From Gari tellinella (lineage: Eukaryota > Mollusca > Bivalvia > Cardiida > Psammobiidae), in NCBI GenBank assembly GCA_922989275.2, contig OV277862.1, positions 64,555,832 to 64,619,831 of the forward strand: a stretch of 64,000 bases of DNA. The letters are read 5' to 3'. Position numbers and translations under genes: made by a program. The number at the start of each line of letters is the position of its first letter. The first letter of the stretch is position 1. This document shows, piece after piece, positions 43,835 through 55,529 of this stretch. Under the pieces are notes generated by a model that saw only the letters and a list, made by a program, of their open reading frames with translations, ran no database searches and was not told where the DNA came from.

Positions 43835-44239
43835 AATGTTATTATATCCAAATAAACGCGTTTACGCTAAAGCTGCAATTTGTATTTCAATCGCAAGCAG
43901 TTTGGAGCATTTCATAAAACTTCGTACGACAAATGTTGTCGTTTGTCAGATTATTAAAGTCTCAATTGTTATTTATTTGAAAAGACGATTCCAAAGAGAT
44001 GTCACAAGACAGAATTAGATAGAGAAATCAGAAATTAAATGTATTTTAAAGTTTTGACGTACGTTCGTTAGTATCGTACGAAGTTTTATGAAACGGGCCC
44101 CAGGCTCCAAATATTTGCCACTTGTATCAAAATCAATAGAAAATTAGAAACAAATATGTATTCTTAATTTTCTACAATTTACTGCGATGGGTTTGAGTTT
44201 CGTTTACGTTTAAACGTGAAAGAATAACATCTTCTCTGT
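43835..44239 (-). mobile_element. MITE-C copy with hairpin apex replaced by another element
   Basis: Left part ATATCCAAATAAACGCGTTTACGC to GCAGTTTGGAGC. The right part resumes with AGGCTCCAAATATTTGCC and ends ACATCTTCTCTGTTG. The GATCAGACGCC core is absent. The left TIR is worn. Confidence 0.65.
43911..44101. mobile_element. GGGCCCGTTTCAT-type inverted-repeat element
   Basis: TTCATAAAACTTCGTACGA at the left pairs with TCGTACGAAGTTTTATGAA at the right, which continues into ACGGGCCCC. Shorter related pieces are at 62658-62715 (GGGCCCGCTTCATGAA, GCGGGCCCGTTTCA). Confidence 0.7.
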
Positions 44240-44349
44240 TGTATCAGATTATTACTCCTTTAGAATTATTTTGCAAAGACGACCATTTGTTCAGATATAA
44301 TCAACCTACATTTGACACGTGCTATAAGTAAGTGACATAATCTATATTA

Positions 44350-44560
44350 GAGTGTAACGATGGAGAAGGCGTTCGTCTTTCCCGCTTAAATATGTATTGC
44401 AATAAATATTTTCTATACCCTTGATGATGGTTGTAGAAAGCATATTGATAGATCTACTAGTATTAAAGCAGACTATGCAATAAATCACAATTGTGCTTTA
44501 CTTCAAATCTGCTTTAAGTGGTCACAAGTTAATCGTCAATACTCGGGGTAAAGGGTTAAC
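44350..44560. mobile_element. MITE-C left end with MITE-A remnant
   Basis: CGATGGAGAAGGCGTTCG and TTTCCCGCTTAA begin a MITE-C. MITE-A-like sequence follows, with a worn hairpin (ATTAAAGCAGACTATGC, GTGCTTTACTTCAAATCTGC) and end GGGGTAAAGGG-TTAA at 44556-44559. Confidence 0.5.
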
Positions 44561-45020
44561 TTATTGTTAGATAAATCACCTTACAATGACAACTCAAAGA
44601 AATACTGAAACTCGTTAACGGAGATCATAAAATCTAATAAAGGATTCCCTCGTACTTCACAAACAATGTACAAATAAAAAGTAAAGTTGCCCTATGCAAA
44701 CCTGTACCATGTTGATCCACACTGTGTGTCATTTTGGAATTCATTATACAAAAGTCATTTTGACAAATATTGTACAAAACTGTCCTAAAAAGTGAAAAAG
44801 GACTTAATTGGAAATTGTTATTGTCTTTTTAAGGTTATATGGGTGAATGAATTAAAGAAGCTTTCCTGTTATTTTGTCATCTAGTTTCAAATACCCAATA
44901 CCCCTAAAATTCTTAACCCTTTTTAGATCGATGTTACAGGCTTGACCTGTATTTTATTCCGCTTTTACCACAATTGTGAGATACAACTGAAGGAACTTGT
45001 TGCACTAGACATTACGCTTC
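44561..45020. other. No gene recognised
   Basis: AT-rich, small frames only. Confidence 0.35.
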
Positions 45021-45022
45021 TA

Positions 45023-45269
45023 CAGTGGAGAAGACGATATTTTTTCCCGTTTAAACGCAAACGAAACGCAAACCCCTTGAAATAAAACATAGGAAAGGAC
45101 AACTTACTGACCATTCTGAATAATCATTCTAATAAGAGAAGCAAACAGTTTGAAACCTGATCAGTCGCCGGGTAACCCGGCGTCTGATAAGGCTCCAAAC
45201 TATTTGCAATAGGAACAATATATTTAGCGTAAACGCATTTGTTGGGAGAGAAAAACGTTTTCTCCACTG
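45023..45269 (+). mobile_element. MITE-C copy
   Basis: Left end CAGTGGAGAAGACGATATT, right end CGTTTTCTCCACTG, TA both sides. Hairpin apex GGGTAACCC with a few outer mismatches. Confidence 0.85.
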
Positions 45270-45900
45270 TATTGTGTTAATTACAATCTGTTTCAAAAGT
45301 TATTACTTAATAATATTGTTTTATGATAGTGTTGATATCTGCAAACATATAAATGTAACACAAATAAGGTATTCAAGTAGTTATTTTATTGGATTTTAAG
45401 CAATAGTGTGATGCATGTTTTAAGCAATAATATTCAAGCAAACTAGTAATTATCATTATTGAACAAGTATACATAAACCAACTGACACATGCCTACTTAA
45501 GGCAAGAACAAATGAATATCTGATATCCCTGTTTCCTGCATTAAGACTTTAACTGTCGGAACATTTAGGGGGAACACAGTTTACACCAGAAGCACTTCTT
45601 TATGTTGCAATTCCATGCAGAAAATACCAACAGAGTATCAAATATTTGAGTTTCAGGCGAAAGTCCTCAGTGCTATCAAATGTGTTTTGCAACACCTATC
45701 ATGACTTAAGTCATACATGGGGACTCGAAGATCTTATGTTCATAGCAAGCAGTTTCCAAGCAAGTAATCAAACGCCTTATCCGATTCCATACTGTTTGCG
45801 AATCAGATTTAGTTATCCGTCAAAGTTTTAAATAACATGTTATTTTTAATGTTTAATATCATTGCATTTCGTGTATACATGTAGTTTAATAAGGCATGTT
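45270..45900. other. No gene recognised
   Basis: A 61-codon frame at 45646 has no domain. Confidence 0.35.
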
Positions 45901-45902
45901 AA

Positions 45903-46157
45903 CATTTGAGCCGTGTCATGACACAACCTGCTTTATTGCATTGCAACAATGTACAGATCAAGCAAAGTTGTAATCCAATGAATGGTAAATGAGCTTTGTC
46001 TACACTGCCAAATGCTGTATACAAAACAGCTACATTAAATGATGTTGATCAAATAGTGTAGATCAAGACCAGCTGCCGTGTCAAAGACGCGGCGTCTGGC
46101 CTTGATCCTCACTGTTAGAAATGCAATAAGTCAGGTTTTGCCATGACACGGCTCATT
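45903..46157. mobile_element. MITE-G (TGAGCCGTGTCATG ends) with a related hairpin
   Basis: TTTGAGCCGTGTCATGACA at the left pairs with TGCCATGACACGGCTCATT at the right, and AACCTG..TTATTGCA continues the inverted repeat on both sides. Inside is a variant hairpin: GTGTAGATCAAGACCAG, apex GCCGTGTCAAAGACGCGGC, right arm GTCTGGCCTTGATC. Confidence 0.75.
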
Positions 46158-46544
46158 TCCTGTCATTGGCAGTCGAAAATAGAAGTTTGCCGCTTAAGAA
46201 AATATACGTTTATTGTATATTCAATGGCTGTACTAACACATGATTCGGAAAATTGGAATTATTCTGCCTTATTGGCTTTGATATGCCCACTTATGATTCT
46301 CATACACTTCCTTTATACTTTTAAAGTGTGTCTTCAACAACAGCAGGAACATTATCAGTTTTCTTAAAAAAACTCGCTTTGCCTTATGTATACATGTAAT
46401 TGCATTTACGAAATTGTTTTAAATCAGATCAGACACCGAGTAAACAAGCGTTAGTTCTCGCTGCAAATATTTGCAACGGATGTTAGTTAATGGAGCACAC
46501 CTGTGTTTCTTAAGGAGGAATAATGCCCAACTCCATACGCCACA

Positions 46545-46625
46545 GGGCTACCATATGTTACTCATACCAATCCTAAAGATTCCATATTTACAAGTGCGAT
46601 TTAAGGAATCGTACCTTTAACCTTT
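46545..46625. mobile_element. MITE-A2 end remnant
   Basis: CAGGGCTACCATATG, CCATATTTACAAGTGCGATT and GAATCGTACCTTTAACC match the left half of the copy at 36439. Confidence 0.5.
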
Positions 46626-46669
46626 CGCTGCCCGTCTCTATAACACTTAGTCTAGCACAATTATGCAAA

Positions 46670-46935
46670 TAGTTTGAATCCAGATCAGACGCCGCCTCAA
46701 TGACGTCATGTAGCGCATTTGCAAATAGTTTTGATCCTGATCAGACGCCGCGTAATGCGGCATCTGACCAGGATCAAAACTGTTTTGTCACTTGTTTTGA
46801 AATATCGTCAGTTATACTGCCTTAAATCAAACTTTGAAAAATATGGCAGACAACAATATTAAAGTAGATGACAATATGACGGTGAAGGGGTAAAAACCTC
46901 ACCATAAATGTGATCATGAATGGGTTAAACGATAT
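46670..46935. mobile_element. MITE-D copy with partial duplication
   Basis: Two hairpin left arms in tandem (AATAGTTTGAATCCAGATC, then AATAGTTTTGATCCTGATC). Apex GCCGCGTAATGCGGC. Right-side sequence CAAACTTTGAAAAATATGG and GGTGAAGGGGTAAAA, with a TTAA at 46925-46928. Confidence 0.65.
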
Positions 46936-47144
46936 TGAACGTAATAGCAATGCAATAAATGTAGAAAATGGTAACGTTTTGATAGTGCTAGTAATTAGTT
47001 TAATATATCAATAGGAAAAACGTTGTAAGCATGCTTTGACATCGGGGTACCCGGCATTTGATACGGAGCTAAGCTGTTCGAAATGGAAGTAATTGTTTGA
47101 GCATGAACGCTTTTAACTGGAAAGAATGAATTTCCTCATTGTTA
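46930..47144 (+). mobile_element. Old MITE-C copy, left end lost
   Basis: AAACGATATTGAACG, AATGTAGAAAATGGTAACG, a decayed hairpin around CATCGGGGTACCCGGC, GAGCATGAACGC and right end TTTCCTCATTG. Confidence 0.5.
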
Positions 47145-47582
47145 CTGTTATCTAATTAAAACCTAAAGGAGATAGGCGACGAGTATTCGCAATCAGTCTA
47201 GAATCAGATCACACTGATTGAAACCCGCAGTTTTACCATTTCGACTATGTAAGTAGTTTTAATAAATATAACACCTTTTGCAGACGATAATATTAAGGCC
47301 GATACTTTGCAAGTACATGTATGATATTGGCAGTAGGAAGTACGTAACTCTTACCACCTTCCGTCGCAAAGTTTTAGCCTATAGCAGAGAAAACATCGTT
47401 TTATAAAAAAAAAATATTAGTCTGCGTATCTATGCCAAATTTAATTTTTCAAGTTTGAAGAAATATTGCCGAGATTGTAACGCAGTGTAGATCACGACTA
47501 GACGCCATTTGACTGTTAATAAAGACGTCTTATTGTTTGTGTTACGTTTCCTGCTTGAGTATTTCGTATTTATTTAGTCGCC

Positions 47583-47805
47583 AGTGGTGGAGAATCGGTT
47601 AATGGTAAAACCTGTTATACCAGTTGCAAACCATTATGAGCAAGATTGCATACCAAGTAACTCGGCGTATGATCAGTATACAAACTGCTGCTCTTTTAGA
47701 GTTGAAATATTTTTCATAATACTGCCATTTTCGAATATTTCAATTGCCTTTGGTTTACGTTTAAGTTCTTTCAAACGAGGTGAAATAACGTCTCAAATAC
47801 TGTTC
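47583..47805 (-). mobile_element. Old MITE-C copy
   Basis: AGTGGTGGAGAATCGG at left. The hairpin is reduced to AAGTAACTCGGCGTATGATC. TTTGGTTTACGTTTAAG and CGTCTCAAATACTG are at the right. The 108-codon frame crossing it is a read-through. Confidence 0.45.
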
Positions 47806-48129
47806 CGGTTTTGTACACAGTCATTCAATATTTCGATTTGCCCGCATCACCAATATTGCAATTATAAGAAACACTGCTGGCTAAATGTTCACGGAGTCAA
47901 TCAATTGTAAAACAGTTTGTCTAAAGAAGAAACGAACTCTGCAAATATAAATTCCTAAAACGAACTGTGCGAATACGAATACGTTCAATGAACCCTATAT
48001 GTGTGCTTATTTGAGGTGCTTTATCCTATTCCAGCTTAAATCTGCTCTACGAAGTTCGTTTGAATTTAATCACAATGCAATTTTAATTTCAACATACTTG
48101 AAATTTTTTTATTTATTTGTTATTATCAT

Positions 48130-48220
48130 ATTACAAATAATCGGTTACCGATTGTTTAACCGATAAACGTACGTACGTCCCAACGGTTAACCGGTTAACC
48201 AATTTACCGTTGCCATCCTT
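48130..48220. repeat. GGTTAACC-rich palindromic patch
   Basis: CGGTTACCG, TTTAACCG and CGGTTAACCGGTTAACC lie within 60 bp, beside ACGTACGTACGTCC. Unclear origin. Confidence 0.5.
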
Positions 48221-48890
48221 AGTTTTTACGGCACCGAGACACGTTAAATGGTTATTTGGTACCTACAAAATTGGTATCTATAGTTATAGTAGTATACAAT
48301 TATGATGTAAACTGCGGCCAAGTGTTCTGTGTTCTTTTTTTCAACGTTCATGTTCAAGGTCACTAGCTTAAAATGATATTCGACACTTCACCATTCTAAC
48401 ATATATTCATACGCAAAATATTGGCATATCCGAACATGAGGTATATACACATAGCAATAGACGGACGCATTCACTGGTCATTCACAGATCCCGCCAATGC
48501 AATGTTTTGTGGGCATACACATACTATGCCTGCCATGTACATAATACAAAATAATCCCCAATATAAAAACATTTTAGTAAATTAGATAAAATAAAAGACC
48601 AACTCTTCATCACTTCCTATGGAAAAAATGGTCTCTGACTGGAATCGATCTATACCAAAATAACTACGTTTACTATGTTAATGAACATTCACAAGGGACA
48701 AAACTGACCTTAATTCTATGTCATGTGTCATTGTAAGTCCTGTTTTCATTTCTCATCCGCCAGACACTAGGATGTTACTGAAATTAGATCCCTGTGTGAG
48801 ATAAATACGCTATAATATGTATTAGTTGCAAGAACAGTACAGTCCCACCATTTCGATAACACCTGATAATGATGTATTCGTTATTTGAGG
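48221..48890. other. No gene recognised
   Basis: AT-rich, no frame of interest. Confidence 0.35.
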
Positions 48891-48892
48891 TA

Positions 48893-48984
48893 GGTTGGTG
48901 TCTCAAGTTAGATTGAAGTAAAGCAGAAAGCTCCTATCGGAGCTTTTTGCTTTACTTCTATCTTGCTTGAAGCAACCAACAACA
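48893..48984. repeat. Hairpin with AAAGCAGAAAGCTCC arms
   Basis: GTAAAGCAGAAAGCTCC pairs with GGAGCTTTTTGCTTTAC around a short TATC apex. GGTTGGTGTCTCAAG and CTTGAAGCAACCAAC form an outer pair. It shares GAAGTAAAGCAGAA with the MITE-A hairpin. Confidence 0.75.
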
Positions 48985-48989
48985 TTGAA

Positions 48990-49700
48990 TACTAATACAT
49001 GTACAGAACTATCGATAGAGTGATCGCTACAGCGGAAAGTAACTGTGCAAGACTTCATAAAAACAATTTCCTGAACTTTGCCATTTAGGAAGGAAATCTA
49101 CTACTCCTGGACGCAGACATATAAATGTCTTAATAAGAAGATGGATCCGTAGTTAAACCGTTTTAACATTCATTACGTTCTCTTCTCTACCTCAAAATTA
49201 AATATGAATGAAAATATCGCATTACATTTTCGTCTTAGATAGTGTTACTTTCGGGAACTCCTCTGAACAGAATAGCTTGACTGTGTCCATATATAGAATC
49301 AGGTTAGGTGTGGTAAAAGTGTATCGATGCCTGTCCTTTGTCAATAGTTATGTACATGTATAGTGTTAATTTTTTCGTCGCCATTATGACGTAATTACTC
49401 TTCTAGTTAAGTCACTGCTCCGATATCATCTGCTTAAAACTTTTCTCTGCTTTTATATATAAAATTTTGAATTTTGAAACTTAAGAACATTGGTATGTTT
49501 GTCAAACAGTATGGAGCCTGAATGTGGTATCTATTAAGAAACTAATTGCCAAAAGCAGTGAGGGCAAATAAAAAAGGTTAAGTGATTGACCGAATAAGCC
49601 GTTGTCCATGTGCAGTGCATATCATACATGTAGCTGTAATAATGTTGATGATGATGATAATGTTAATTATAGTAAAAATAGAAACTGAAAACATTAGGTT
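48990..49700. other. No gene recognised
   Basis: A half shared hairpin (TCAAACAGTATGGAGCCTG) is at about 49501. Confidence 0.35.
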
Positions 49701-49702
49701 CT

Positions 49703-49740
49703 ATAATAATAATAATATATAATAATAATAATAATAATAA
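49703..49740. repeat. (TAA)n microsatellite
   Basis: ATAATAATAATAATATATAA type, about a dozen imperfect units. Confidence 0.85.
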
Positions 49741-49774
49741 AACTAATGATAATAGTTATTACAATGCCAATTAT

Positions 49775-49963
49775 CATTACTTAAACTATTATTTCCATTG
49801 CAAACAGTTGACCCAGTGTCTGATCAGGATCCTAAGTGTTTTCTCTTTATATTTATATAAACATTTAGAGTTGTGAAATAAGTATTTTTTCTACATTTTA
49901 TAGCAATGCGTTTGCATTTCGTTTCCTTTTCAACATATAGGAAAAATAACGTCTTCTCAACTG
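49775..49963 (-). mobile_element. MITE-C copy, left end and hairpin left arm missing
   Basis: AAACTATTATTTCCATTGC, hairpin remnant CAGTGTCTGATCAGG, GCGTTTGCATTTCG, and right end CGTCTTCTCAACTG plus TA. Confidence 0.6.
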
Positions 49964-50023
49964 TAAATAGTTCAGCTGATTATTAGATGACAGATATGGT
50001 TTGATAAAAAAACAATAACATTA

Positions 50024-50241
50024 TGCCCTTTTCTGCCATGACGTCATCACATTTTTAATCAATTGTCGTCTGCTTTTACTTCTCGAATTAAAATAAAAGT
50101 AGCTATTCTAACTTAAGAAATATTGATATAAGTGACAAACAGTTTAGATCTTAATCAGACGCCGCGTCATGCGGCGTCTGATTACGATCTAAACTCTTTG
50201 AACATATTCATTGTACGCGATGTAAGGCGGTGAAGGAGTAA
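50024..50241 (+). mobile_element. MITE-E copy
   Basis: CCCTTTTCTGCCATGACGTC at left, TTGTCGTCTGCTTTTAC, AACTTAAGAAATATTG, hairpin CAAACAGTTTAGATC with apex GCCGCGTCATGCGGC, and right end GGCGGTGAAGGAG. Confidence 0.7.
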
Positions 50242-50559
50242 CGTCCATTGGTACGGATCCATTTCACATACAAAGAGCAAATATCATATTGATATTTAAT
50301 CCTGAACAAATCACTTAGCGTATGGCCATGATTCATTTACGTTTCATAAAGCATCAAACCGTTTGTTATGTTTCCCGAGTAGGATGAAAATGTATTAGAT
50401 ATTCATATTGATGTTGTCGTTCTTTCATCCGCAGTCATTATGTACGGAATGTGAAAAAATGCAGACAATGCAATTTATGCAAGCGATACTATTGTTATGA
50501 ATAGATGAAGCATTCAGAGACATGGGGTAGGGGTAAGGGTATTCTTTTCCAATAAACGT

Positions 50560-50770
50560 ATTTGTGTTAACTCTTTGACTGCAAAATTGTATCGATTGCT
50601 TTAAAAATATCACCGCAAAATTTATAGACTGCATTCACAGTGTCGTCTGCAATATTTTGTTAAGTTAGATTTAGAGCAATTACGATATTTAGAGCGTTAC
50701 ACGGCGTCTGATCAGAATCTAAACTGTTTGCAAAGTCGCCTTATTCCGCCATTGGCAGTGAAATAGTTAA
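50560..50770 (+). mobile_element. MITE-E copy, left hairpin arm missing
   Basis: TTAACTCTTTGACTGC at left (50568). Right hairpin arm ACGGCGTCTGATCAG, TCTAAACTGTTTGC, then TTGGCAGTGAAATAGTTAA. Confidence 0.5.
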
Positions 50771-50784
50771 ACAACTGTTTGAGT

Positions 50785-50953
50785 CACAAATAGTTTTAAT
50801 TCATTACTTAGCTTCTTAGTAGGTTCCATACTATTTGACCACATATTTACTAATCAGCAACAAGTTCCATTAAACTGTTATTTTATACATTACTGTAATG
50901 CATTTGCGTTTAATTTCGATAATCGGGAAATAATAATGTTTTCTCCACTTTAT
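50785..50953 (-). mobile_element. MITE-C remnant
   Basis: The hairpin is gone. AATGCATTTGCGTTTAATTTCG, GGGAAATAATAATG and right end TTTTCTCCACTT are present. Confidence 0.4.
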
Positions 50954-50959
50954 CTTCTA

Positions 50960-51285
50960 ATGTACACACTCTTTCGCAAATTTCAGAAATCGTCAACATA
51001 ATTTTGTGAGGTCTAAATAGATTAAATGTTTCGGTTTCCATTAATATTATTTTGATTTATTTCTTAAAGCGCCATAACCATCATCTTCATGGCTGTTACC
51101 TCCACAGATATGGTTCTGGGTTGACTAATATCAATTTGTATTAATAGAATTGTTTACGATTGTCAAATATAACTGTCAACTATGTCATGCGCATATTAAC
51201 ATTAATATTCTCAAGGCAAACACTCTGACACTTTTAGCATAATTGATCCCATGAAATATAAATTACAAATACTATTGCACTATTT
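50960..51285. other. No gene recognised
   Basis: AT-rich. Confidence 0.4.
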
Positions 51286-51289
51286 CTGT

Positions 51290-51497
51290 GACGGAGGTGT
51301 TATTTTACCCGTTTAAATGCTCACAAAACGCAAGCGCAATTCAATTAAACAATACTATTTCTAAAATATCCAAGGATTGTTTTTTATTTGAGTGGTTACC
51401 CGCTGTCTGATCTGGCTCCAAACGGTTTGCATTGGACATACGTTGCTAAACCTAAATCGCGTTTATTATAAAAGAATGTGGCCTTCTGCGCTTTACA
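51290..51497 (+). mobile_element. MITE-C copy, left hairpin arm deleted
   Basis: GACGGAGGTGTTATTTTACC, CGTTTAAATGC, then GAGTGGTTACCCGCTGTC with the right arm GATCTGGCTCCAAACGG. Right end CTTCTGCGCTTTA. Confidence 0.5.
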
Positions 51498-51499
51498 GA

Positions 51500-52060
51500 A
51501 TAGACATTATAGTATTTCACCATTGAAGTGCCAAGTTTGAAAACAATAACAGACCGTTTAGATCAAACTCAGACTCCTTACAACGCTGTGTTTGATCTGG
51601 ACAGAAGCTGCTTAACACGTGTCTTTAATTCTTAATTTCAAACAATGAATAAATCTAAATTAAGCTAATTTTACATATACAACAATCTCAAAACAGACGA
51701 GATAACGACAGTATGAGTGTTAAGTGTCCCTTGAAAATAAATTTAATAACATTATTTGTTAACGCATTCACAACAATAATTCCGTCTACTAAACCATTGT
51801 CGTCTACATTTTATTCCAAACGAAATTAGTATTTTATGTTCCTTCCAGCGCCAGACATCAATTCGTTTTAAAAAAGACAATTTTACACCAAATTTAGTTC
51901 TCAGTACTTAGAATCTCCTGGTAAAACAATGAATACCTTTCCATATACCATTAGACTACCAAATTAACATCTGCTAAAGGAAAGTCGTCTTTATTATTTT
52001 AAAAAATGTACATGTATCAATGACATTTAAAATCAACTCTTATACTATCGGTCGTACCGT
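51500..52060. other. No gene recognised
   Basis: Two worn hairpin fragments only (about 51555-51610). Confidence 0.35.
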
Positions 52061-52069
52061 GGCTGGTAT

Positions 52070-52140
52070 TTGCAAACAGTTTGGTTCAAGATCAGACGCC
52101 GCGTCACGCGGCGTCTGATCTAAATCAAAACTGTTTGATA
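52070..52140. repeat. Shared hairpin, CG/CG variant
   Basis: GCAAACAGTTTGGTTCAAG, apex GCCGCGTCACGCGGC, right arm GATCTAAATCAAAACTG. Probably a MITE-D/E core. Confidence 0.75.
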
Positions 52141-52144
52141 CTCA

Positions 52145-53270
52145 TTTTTAAGTTTTAATTTTTTAAAAAATGTACAATTTAAATGAATATTATTGGTGGG
52201 CGACGATTTAAAAGGAAACTATATTTCGGCAGGATAAGAGTTAACAAACGGCAGTACGACTTTCAAACAGGCTAAATCTTAATGAGACTAATAACAGTGT
52301 TAATCTGGATCTAAACGTTTTGAAAATTTCAATTGCAACTAGACTTGACACTAAAGAGTTTTGTTATTTGTTTAGCAAATTAACTGACAGACGTTGTATT
52401 ACCATCAGATACTACCAATAAAGATTTCACCCGATCTGTGATGCAGTGATGCTATTTACAGCCCAATAATGCACAATGCATAATTTATTATATGTTGCAG
52501 TTAATCTTTTCACTGCCAGTATATTGTATGCTTGAAAGTTGCCATTGTCTATGAAATTGGAGTGATACGCAATTGGACTGTTCAAAGTGACATAACTTCA
52601 CGTGTCAAACACATGACATCCTGAACAGGCGCCGATTCATAACGGAAGTCTTAAATTGATAAAAACGGCTTGTAAATGCTAGTTAAGTCTTGTTACATGT
52701 AACTCATTCTTTCAAAACCTTCAAATAGACAAATCCAGTTTCCATTTAAGCCTAGTCCGTTTTTTGACTACTAAGGGGTGATTTTATAACAAATTGCAAG
52801 ATTACAAGCCTATAAGAGCCCTCTGATCAGATTATGCTCTGTTTACATAGTACACGCGTGTTACATGTATTGACATGCACACTTTTTGTAAATGACGTGT
52901 TTACTCATCACTAGGGTTGAGATGGATATTTTATTGGTAGACATGTCTTTACTATGCCAGCATTCCATAAACATGTTCGCTTATAGTAGTTAAATACAAT
53001 TTGGACCTAGATGAGGAACCGAGCATGACTGCATATTCTCTGTATCCACACTATCTACATGTACAACTTTGCTGATTCTCTACATTATACATTATAGGAT
53101 ATATCAAATATTAGAATTACAGTAAGAGACCAATCATAGAAAGCTATTTAGCATGTCAAACGGTAATACGGGTCCAAAATAAAACCAGATGCTCCCGAAA
53201 TAGTCTTCCTAATTTCTTAGGCTATTTCACAGCCGAAATTTATCGCTTTCTTTAACCAGTATACTCCATA
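52145..53270. other. No gene recognised
   Basis: AT-rich, lowest repeat density in the second half of the window. No domain is seen in any frame. Confidence 0.35.
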
Positions 53271-53284
53271 GATACATGCACCTA

Positions 53285-53530
53285 CAGTGGATAATCTGTT
53301 ATTCTTTCCCAATAAACGCGTTTACGCTAAAACTATTATTTCCAATACAAACAGTTTGGAGCCAGATCAGACGCCGGGTAACCCGGCGTCTGATTAGGCT
53401 CCAAACTGTTTGCCACCAAGATAAACATGAAATATCAGAATTGTCCAAAGGTTGTTCTTTTCTACGTTTTAGTGTATTGCGTTTGCGTACGTTTGCGTTT
53501 AAACGGGAAAGAATAACAGATTCTCCACTG
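53285..53530 (-). mobile_element. MITE-C copy, TCTGTTATT subfamily
   Basis: Left end CAGTGGATAATCTGTTATT, right end CAGATTCTCCACTG, TA on both sides. Hairpin apex GGGTAACCC, one mismatch in the right arm (GATTAGG). Confidence 0.9.
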
Positions 53531-53654
53531 TATTTGTATGCGTCTTATTAAATTTCAACCTGTTTAGAAATTCACCAATGGTCGCATATAGTGAAGGAGG
53601 GTTAATACTGTTGTTGTGTTTTCTTTTTATAATATATAAACGGTAAAGAACGGG

Positions 53655-53902
53655 CGAGTTAACATTTTTATTTCTTGTTAAATCCAAACGAAAATGCAAA
53701 CGCAAATGATATGATACAGAAAATTACATTTTTTTAAAGTTCTGACTAGATCTATTTATTTCAATTTGAGTGGCAGATAGTTTGATGTGTGATCAGACGA
53801 CGGGTAAGCCGGTGTCTGATATGGCTTCAAACTGTTTGCACTTGAAGAAATAGATTGAGCGTAAACGTGTTTATTGAGACAAAATAACGTTTTCTCCGCC
53901 AT
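53655..53902 (+). mobile_element. Older MITE-C copy
   Basis: Left TIR lost (begins around TTTATTTCTTGTTAAATCC). The hairpin is worn (GATGTGTGATCAGACG, GGGTAAGCCGGTGTC). Right end CGTTTTCTCCGCC. Confidence 0.6.
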
Positions 53903-53904
53903 AT

Positions 53905-54180
53905 AAACGATATTGATAGAAAATAATAATATTTCTAATTTGACTTTCTCACAAGCAGTTTTGAAACAGATCAGACGCCGAGTTGTCAAGCTATTTGTAA
54001 TGAACGTCAGTTGTTGGAGTATTTGGCTGGGACGGATAACCTTTTTACCCCCTGTAAGAATATTTCCCTGCTTTACTTTCTGATCAATTCGTCTCCTGTT
54101 TTATCACAGGCTTACGTGTCAATGTTTGTCCTTGTAACCATCCTTCATCTCCGACAAGGAAATGTTTCTGAAATTAAATC
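53905..54180. other. No gene recognised
   Basis: Half hairpin GCAGTTTTGAAACAGATCAG at about 53956. Confidence 0.35.
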
Positions 54181-54183
54181 CTA

Positions 54184-54421
54184 CAGTGGCGTAGACGGTA
54201 TTATTTCCCAAATAAAAGCGTTTATACTATAGCAGGTAAATCTATTGCAAACAGTTTGGAGCCTGGTCAGACGCCGGGTTACCCGGCGTCTGACCAGGCT
54301 CCAAACTGTATGTCACTAAGATTAGAAAAAACCGTAAGACATTTCGATAAATAGTACTTTTTTAACATTTTATTACATTTCGTGTGCGTTTTAACTGAAA
54401 AGAATAACGTCTTCCCCACTG
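54184..54421 (-). mobile_element. MITE-C copy with co-changed GGTC/GACC stem
   Basis: Left end CAGTGGCGTAGACGG, right end ACGTCTTCCCCACTG. The hairpin reads GAGCCTGGTCAGACGCC with GGCGTCTGACCAGGCTC, so the usual GATC is replaced on both arms. Confidence 0.85.
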
Positions 54422-54424
54422 TAC

Positions 54425-55180
54425 CACGCGACAAGGAGAAAAATAAACCTCTATTTATTTCAATTAAACTTCTTCTCTCTGCTCATTTCGTCTCCGCGGT
54501 GCAGTCAGATTTCAAAGGCTTCCTTCTCCTATACTCCCCATTTATCGCTTTAAGCCCTTTCTCTGCGTTATTAGCGTGTCCTTAATGTAAAAGTTAATCC
54601 ATCTTAAAAGGTTTCGATAATTTAAATGCCATGCATTTTGGACTTAAACATTATTGAAACAAGTGTCAATGAGTTTGGATGTAAATCCGACGCCGAGTTA
54701 TTCGACGTCCAATCTTGATCGACCTGTTTGCGAATGTCTGTATAGTTGGTTTGGTATTGAAGGGGTTAAGCATTTTTCTTAATGTTATACATTTAGTTCC
54801 GTATTGATTGCTATCTGTCTTCAGTGCGTTAAATATTTGATTTAATCTCGCGTTCAGGTTTAGAACTCGTAAATGAGTAGTATATGGGGGAAATCTGAGA
54901 TAAAAGTCAGCACTATTTGCCATTTATATGGTTGGTTTTAAAACAATAGTTACCGACAGACCTAGAGCTTGAATACACGGATGAACGTTTCGGTGTACCA
55001 GAAATGCCTTCACAAATTGTGAAATAGCGGACTGTTTTCAAAAGTTTGAATCTAGATCAGACTATTTGGGGACATACAAGTGAAAAAGTCTCCTTTTATC
55101 GGTTGATTTTACCATGGAACTGACAATAGCCAAGTTGATATAACTTTCTATTTAAACGAAACGAACATCGTTTCCATTAT
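54425..55180. other. No gene recognised
   Basis: A worn hairpin (GAGTTTGGATGTAAATCC, GCCGAGTTATTCGACG) is at 54670-54735, probably MITE-D/E. Confidence 0.4.
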
Positions 55181-55184
55181 GACC

Positions 55185-55399
55185 TAGAGTGAAGAAGATG
55201 CTATTCTTTCCCGTTTAAAAGCAAACGCATCCAAATAGAATTTATAAAATAACATATTTCTGAAAATTCTGACTGTCCATCATAATCTCAATATCAGACA
55301 GTTTTGAGTGTCTGATCTGGCTCCAAACTGTTTGCAATGGAAATAACAACGGTTAAGTATAAACACTTTTATTGGGAAATAATAACGCTTTTTCTACTG
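55185..55399 (+). mobile_element. MITE-C copy with apex deletion
   Basis: TAGAGTGAAGAAGATGC at left, TTTTTCTACTG at right. The hairpin is reduced to CAGTTTTGAGTGTCTGATC and the right outer arm. Confidence 0.65.
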
Positions 55400-55529
55400 T
55401 ACAATGTCCTGGTAATATCCCATCTAACACTATCGTTACAATAATGCAGTCTGCCTGATATGTTTTTCGTCGTTTTATTTATGAAATTTAGAATTATGTG
55501 CGTGTTTTACTTCAGAAAAACTAATATTA

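Noticed and set aside
48130..48220. Replication origin or regulatory palindrome (GGTTAACC cluster)
   Set aside because: No supporting context; more likely a transposon end remnant.
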